Positions 59,205 to 64,000 of a stretch of 64,000 nt of DNA are shown here, piece by piece. Within the stretch, counting starts at the first letter, position 1. Each line of letters starts with the position of its first letter. The notes beneath the pieces are model-generated. The model did not search any database and was not told where the DNA came from. It saw only the letters and a program-made list of their open reading frames with translations. Source of the DNA: Mya arenaria (Eukaryota > Mollusca > Bivalvia > Myida > Myidae). The position numbers were made by a program, and so were the translations under genes. Location: contig NC_069124.1 in NCBI RefSeq assembly GCF_026914265.1, positions 69,370,402-69,434,401 on the forward strand, read 5' to 3'.

Positions 59205-60316
59205 CACAATTGTATTGTTTTCATTGTTTTTAAATGATTAAGAACATTTCATGCTTATTGTAAAACATGGAAACTTGACATCAATGCAGGTAAAACTTAA
59301 GTTTTAGTATTTGGCGACAGGCCTAGACAACATAGAAATATTCTTATCCAAAACCATATTTTTGAAGTGGTTGAAACTTTTAAATACATAAATTATGTGT
59401 TTTATTTTCGAGGAATAGACGTTTTGCTAAAGCAAAACATGCACGAAAAGATTTGTTGAGTTCGTATTATAAGACAAGAAACCTCTGATTGATTGCCAAC
59501 TAAAGATATCTGATACTATTGTAGTACCTATTTTGTTATACGCATGTGAAACATGGGGTTACGGAGATATTAACAGGATTGAGAAAATACATATTGATTT
59601 TATAAAACATGTAGTAAATATTACAAGTAGTACTCCGCATATCATGCTTTATAGTGACCTTAGAGGGGATCTTTTAGCATTATTATTGCGAAAATAATTA
59701 TTTTGTTTTGATACAAGTTGATTAAAAATGAATTTAATTAATCCGTTGTATTTTATATGGATTTGTTTTTAAAGAAACAACAATAAAAATCCATTTGTAA
59801 TAACAATGTTCATGGTTAGTTACACAATGACGAATGTGGACTAAGCTATGTATGATAAAATCAAAATTTTGGCTCTAGAAATGCTTTAGCTAATCTCGTT
59901 GAGAAAGCACTAAAAAGCTCAGTATTTACAGACATGGTCTAGCAACGTTAATGAGTCTGCTTAATGTTGCAACCACATAATTGAGAACACAGAGAATATA
60001 TTGTACTTCACCATTTATATATGTTCAACCACTTAAATAATTTAGACCCTTAATAAACCATATGCCTGTACAAAAAGGTAGATGGCTTGGTATTGAACGA
60101 CAAAATAGAAAATGTAGCCTATGTAACCTTAACGATATCGGTGATGAACTCCATTATATATTTACATGTATCCACTTTAATACTGAAAGAAAAAGACTGT
60201 TACCTTTTATAAGAATAACTGTTAATATAAAATCTTGTAAGAAAATTATGTCTCAAAACGATGTCGAAAAACTTATTAGTTTGAGTAGAATTATTTCAAC
60301 TGTTAAGAAAGCTTAA
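59205..60316 (+). mobile_element. Degraded LINE, end of RT and C-terminal zinc-knuckle region
   Basis: Across shifted frames the sequence reads LFSLFLND, then KTKVLVFGDRPRQHRN-like text, VVETFKYINYVF, QLKISDTIVVPILLYACETW and GYGDINRIEKIHIDFIKHVV. From 60062 to 60316 an open frame encodes GRWLGIERQNRKCSLCNLND and ELHYIFTCIHFNTERKRL, a Cys-His cluster typical of the C-terminal end of such LINEs. At least two frame breaks and a stretch without clear similarity (59700-60055) separate the parts. This is an old insertion. Confidence 0.75.
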
Positions 60317-62323
60317 AACCCCATTACTCTTTCGAGTTCTTAATTATGTATTTATGTATTATGTATTATAACTTATATTATTTATTTAGTAAACATACTT
60401 TCTACCTATATTGTACGATGTGTTATGTATTCAGTAATGTGTTTAGCTTTATAATAGTTGCAAAACAAGAGTTGACCCTACAGCCTGGTTTAATTTTAAG
60501 TTTATATGTGTATGTCTATTATAACGCACATTGTCTGCTTTGCATACATATTTGATAAATGTACCTCATATCGCATGTATTTTGTATAAACAGTATAATA
60601 AGCTGTTGAAACTGTCGCAATGCATGTAGCGCGGAAAATAACATTGCTTTTTTAGTTGTGTGGTATTCCGTTCATCATCAGCGCAGGTGAAACAAGTAGA
60701 TCGTTTTTGTAATTTGTAACCGGAAATAGACATGCCATAAAAAGTAACTTGTCACCATAGAATACACACTCGTATTTGACTAGTCCGAGGGGTTTGTTAA
60801 TAAGCTCCCCAAAGGATCGATGACCTACAAATTTCCTGTGACTTTGTTCATGCATTGTTTGCCGTCTGTCAATCATCAGAATGTTTTATTTTCCAAGCCT
60901 TAATTGAATAGAAGCATTCGCATGATAGCCTTTTCACTTTGAATCTTAAGCCGTCTAAGGCAGTAGCACTGCAATCGCGCTGCGCATCATCATGGATGCG
61001 AAACAGTGGCTCCAGCTCTTTTAGGAGCTGTATATAAAAACGATCTAATGACACTTCCGAGCTAGGGCAAAAGAACGGACATCATCATAAAACGTAAGTA
61101 TGACTCGTTATTTGATCTAATACTAGTATCACAATTACGAGGGCTTATTTGAGAAATCGGGGAATGCAGTGCCATATAAATATGTTTAATCTTCACACGT
61201 ATTTCGGTTATTTTGTAAACATATTGTTTATGAAGTTATAAGACCGATACTCCCATCAAACACATGCATGTTTACATACGAAAGTAGAAAATTTTCATTA
61301 ATTTTCAGCTAAATTTCACTCAAGAAGCTTACATAAGATAAAACCAGTATTATCGACTGCTTTTATTTTTTAAATGTTACAAAATTTGGTTTTTCCACTT
61401 TTTTTATCAATTAATGTGTATGTTTGTAAATTGCATTTTAATGAGTTTTCACACTGTATTGAGAATGAATTAAGAATATATATTGTTTATGCCTATATAC
61501 AAGTTCTGTTGAACAAACACATATGTTTTTATATTATTGTGTTTAAACATTTAATTGATTGCAACTCTGTTTGATCTTACCCATTTTCCACATGAAACTT
61601 AACACAAACATTCACATCTTCTCTCTAAGTAACGTACTCATGGTTACGTAGGTTTTATCACTGGTTCAAATTAGAAATAAAAACAGAATATAAGTTGTGT
61701 ATAACTTAGGCGATTAACTGTGTAAAGTGTATTCATAATTTAAGAGCATCAATCGTTATTATGCAAAATATAACTAAAAGTAACATAAATTACACATTAT
61801 CTGTACAATCTTAAAAAGTTTATGGATTTATAGATGAAATCGTCTATTACGTATTTTAGATATGGCATACCGCTTTCATCAAGCAAAATAACATGACTTT
61901 ATTTGTATAAGCACTCTGTGTAACATATTATTTCTATAAAAACGTTGCTTATTATGTTACGTTTTAACAGTAACGTAATTTACACCAATTCACGCGGTAT
62001 GACTTATTAGAAAACCTAATAGAACTTAAGAATAATGATTTACCAACTTTTATCTCATAAACGATCATTATACATGGAAGATAAAGTACATATAAAACTT
62101 AAAAGTAACTACTTAGGGTAACGTAGTTTAAAAGTCCGTTACTCACTTATGCCCCCTCGCTCAGAGCGTAAACATATCTCATTTTATGGCGTTTTGCTTA
62201 AGCTTTAAGAAAATCATAACCTTCAAAATTCCCCCTGGGTGGGCAGGGTCAATTGGCAGCTCAAGGTCTATATATATCCTGTAGTGAAGGCATTTCTTAC
62301 GTTGAAATTTCGCCATCTATAAT
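60317..62323. other. Intergenic; possible first exon near 61060
   Basis: Mostly AT-rich without recognised genes. The only notable combination is TATATAAAAA at 61031-61040 followed, some 55 bases later, by a strong donor (GTAAGTATG at 61094). This could be a promoter and 5' exon of a plus-strand gene beyond the window. Two short minus frames here (60652-60876, 60869-61054) resemble no family I know. Confidence 0.3.
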
Positions 62324-64000
62324 CTGTAGTAGGAAGGTTTATTATAATGGGTGATACACATAGCTGTAGTAGGAAGGTTTATTTTCATGTGTGATACACA
62401 CAGCCGTAAGAGGAGAGTTTATTATCATACGGGTGAGACACGCAGCTGTAGTAGGAGGGTTTGTTATAAGGTAATGGGTGATACACACATCTGTAGTAGG
62501 AGGGTTTATTGTAAGGGGTGAGACACACAGCTGTAGTAGGAGGGTTTATTGTAAGGGGTGAGACACACAGCTGTAATAGGAGGGTTTATTATCATGGATG
62601 AGACTAAAAGCTGTAGGAGGAGGTTTTATTATCATATCGGTGAGACACGTAGCTGTAGTAGGGCTTATTATCATGGGTGATACACACAGATGTTGTAGGA
62701 GGTTCATGGGTGATACACACAGCTGCAATAGGAGGGTTTATTATAATATGTGCGACACAGAGCTGTAGTAGGAGGGTTTGCTATCATGGGTGAGACACAG
62801 AGTTGAAGTAGGAGGGTTTATTATCATGGGTGATACACACAGCTGTAGTAGGAGGGTTTATTATCATGGGTGATTCACACAGCTGTAGTAGGAGGGTTTA
62901 TTGTTATAGGTGGGACACGCAGCCATAGTTGGAGAGTTTATTATCATGGGTGATACACACAGCTGTAGTAGGAAGGTTTATTATCATGGGTGATACACAC
63001 AGCTGTCGGAGGAGGGATTATTATCATGGGTGATATACACACAGCTGAAGTAGGAGGGTTTATTATAATGTGTGCGACACACAGCTGTAGTAGGAGGGTT
63101 TGCTATCATGGGTGATACACACAGCTGTAGTAGGAGGGTTTGCTATCATGGGTGATACACAAAGCTGTAGTAGGAGGGTTTATTATAATGTGTGCGACAC
63201 ACAGCTGTAGTAGGAGGGTTTGCTATCATGGGTGATACACACAGCTGTAGTAGGAGGGTTTGCTATCATGGGTGATACACACAGCTGTAGTAGGAGGGTT
63301 AATTATAATGTGTGCGACACACAGCTGTAGTAGGAGGGTTTGCTATCATGGGTGATACACACAGCTGTAGTAGGAGGGTTTATTATAATGTGTGCGACAC
63401 ACAGCTGTAGTAGGAGGATTTGCTATCATGGGTGATACACACAGCTGTCTGAGGAGGGTTTATTATCATGGGTGATACACACAGCTGTCGGAGGAGGGTT
63501 TATTATCATGGGTGATACACACAGCTGTCTGAGGAAGGTTCATTATCATGGTTGATACACACAGCTGTCTGAGGAGGGTTTATTATCATGGGTGATACAC
63601 ACAGCTGTAGTAGGAGGGTTTATTATAATGTGTGCGACACACAGATGTAGTAGGAGGCTTTGCTATCATGGGTGATACACACAGCTGTCTGAGGAGGGTT
63701 TATTATCATATGGCTGAGACAAACAGCTGTAGAAGGAGGGTTTATTATCATGGATGATACACATAGCTGTTGTATGAGGGTTTATTATCATGAGTGATAC
63801 ACACAGCTGTAGTAGGAGGGTTTATTATAATGTGTGCGACACACAGGTGTAGTAGGAGGGTTTGCTATCATGGGTGAGACACACAGTTGAAGTAGGAGGG
63901 TTTATTTTCATGGGTGATACACATAGCTGTAGTAGGAGGGTTTATTAACATGGGTGAAACACACAGCTGTCGGAGGAGGGTTTATTATCATATGGGTGAG
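62324..64000. repeat. 40-bp minisatellite, continues past the window end
   Basis: About 42 units of GGTGATACACACAGCTGTAG plus TAGGAGGGTTTATTATCATG. Variant units (TATTATAATGTGTGCGACAC) alternate with TGCTATCATGGGTGATACAC units. The variant recurs at 63061, 63181 and 63301, marking a 120-bp three-unit higher-order repeat in the middle. Left-edge units are more irregular, and the right end is open. Confidence 0.95.

Noticed and set aside
60652-61054. Two adjacent minus-strand frames of 74 and 61 residues
   Set aside because: They look somewhat protein-like in composition, but no family is recognised, no linking splice sites are convincing, and they overlap at their ends.

Overview
This window is a eukaryotic, intron-rich, AT-rich stretch of animal genome. 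Protein similarity and the style of its dispersed repeats point to a lophotrochozoan, most likely a bivalve mollusc. That assignment is inferred from family recognition and was not tested by a search. Every coding call below rests on reading frames that stay open across GT-AG junctions with matching phases.

Layout. 336-2795 (+): the last seven coding exons of a TRPM-type cation channel (S3 to the stop). 3600-4833 (-): a decayed tandem copy of glyoxylate/hydroxypyruvate reductase (GRHPR) that keeps its introns. 6010-7060: a local repeat family. 7462-8779 (-): an intact three-exon, 331-residue GRHPR. 11890-12470: diverged repeats rich in AGGTCA. 12801-14060 (+): a single-coding-exon BTB-BACK protein (BTBD17-like). 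15193-19961 (-): a complete seven-exon delta/gamma/zeta-type sarcoglycan whose second intron holds two minisatellites. 23159-35463 (+): a complete eleven-exon OST3/OST6 subunit (MAGT1/TUSC3 type). Its introns hold a CR1/Jockey-like LINE fragment, two tRNA-derived SINE-like sequences, a MITE-like element and a 31-bp array.

The right half is dominated by tandem repeats. These are a 33-bp array (37227-42057) with a 1524/1557-bp higher-order duplication, a 57-bp array (48190-52275) open in both strands because 57 is divisible by three, and a 40-bp array that runs off the right end (62324-64000). Between them lies a family of two-exon seven-transmembrane receptors on the minus strand: one complete copy (42997-44033), one copy that has lost the start of its second exon (53343-56805), and a decayed fragment (57040-57217). 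Fragments of non-LTR elements (45978-46330, 58457-58707, 59205-60316), small inverted-repeat elements and foldback palindromes fill much of the rest.

The genes do not form a pathway. MAGT1/TUSC3 acts in ER N-glycosylation, sarcoglycan in the muscle membrane complex, GRHPR in glyoxylate metabolism, and TRPM and the 7TM receptors in sensing. No clearly new biological system was found. The most interesting points are the satellite higher-order structures, the duplicated TRPM tail motif, the GRHPR and receptor duplications caught while decaying, and the recurring foldback element with the GTAAGATAGG arm.
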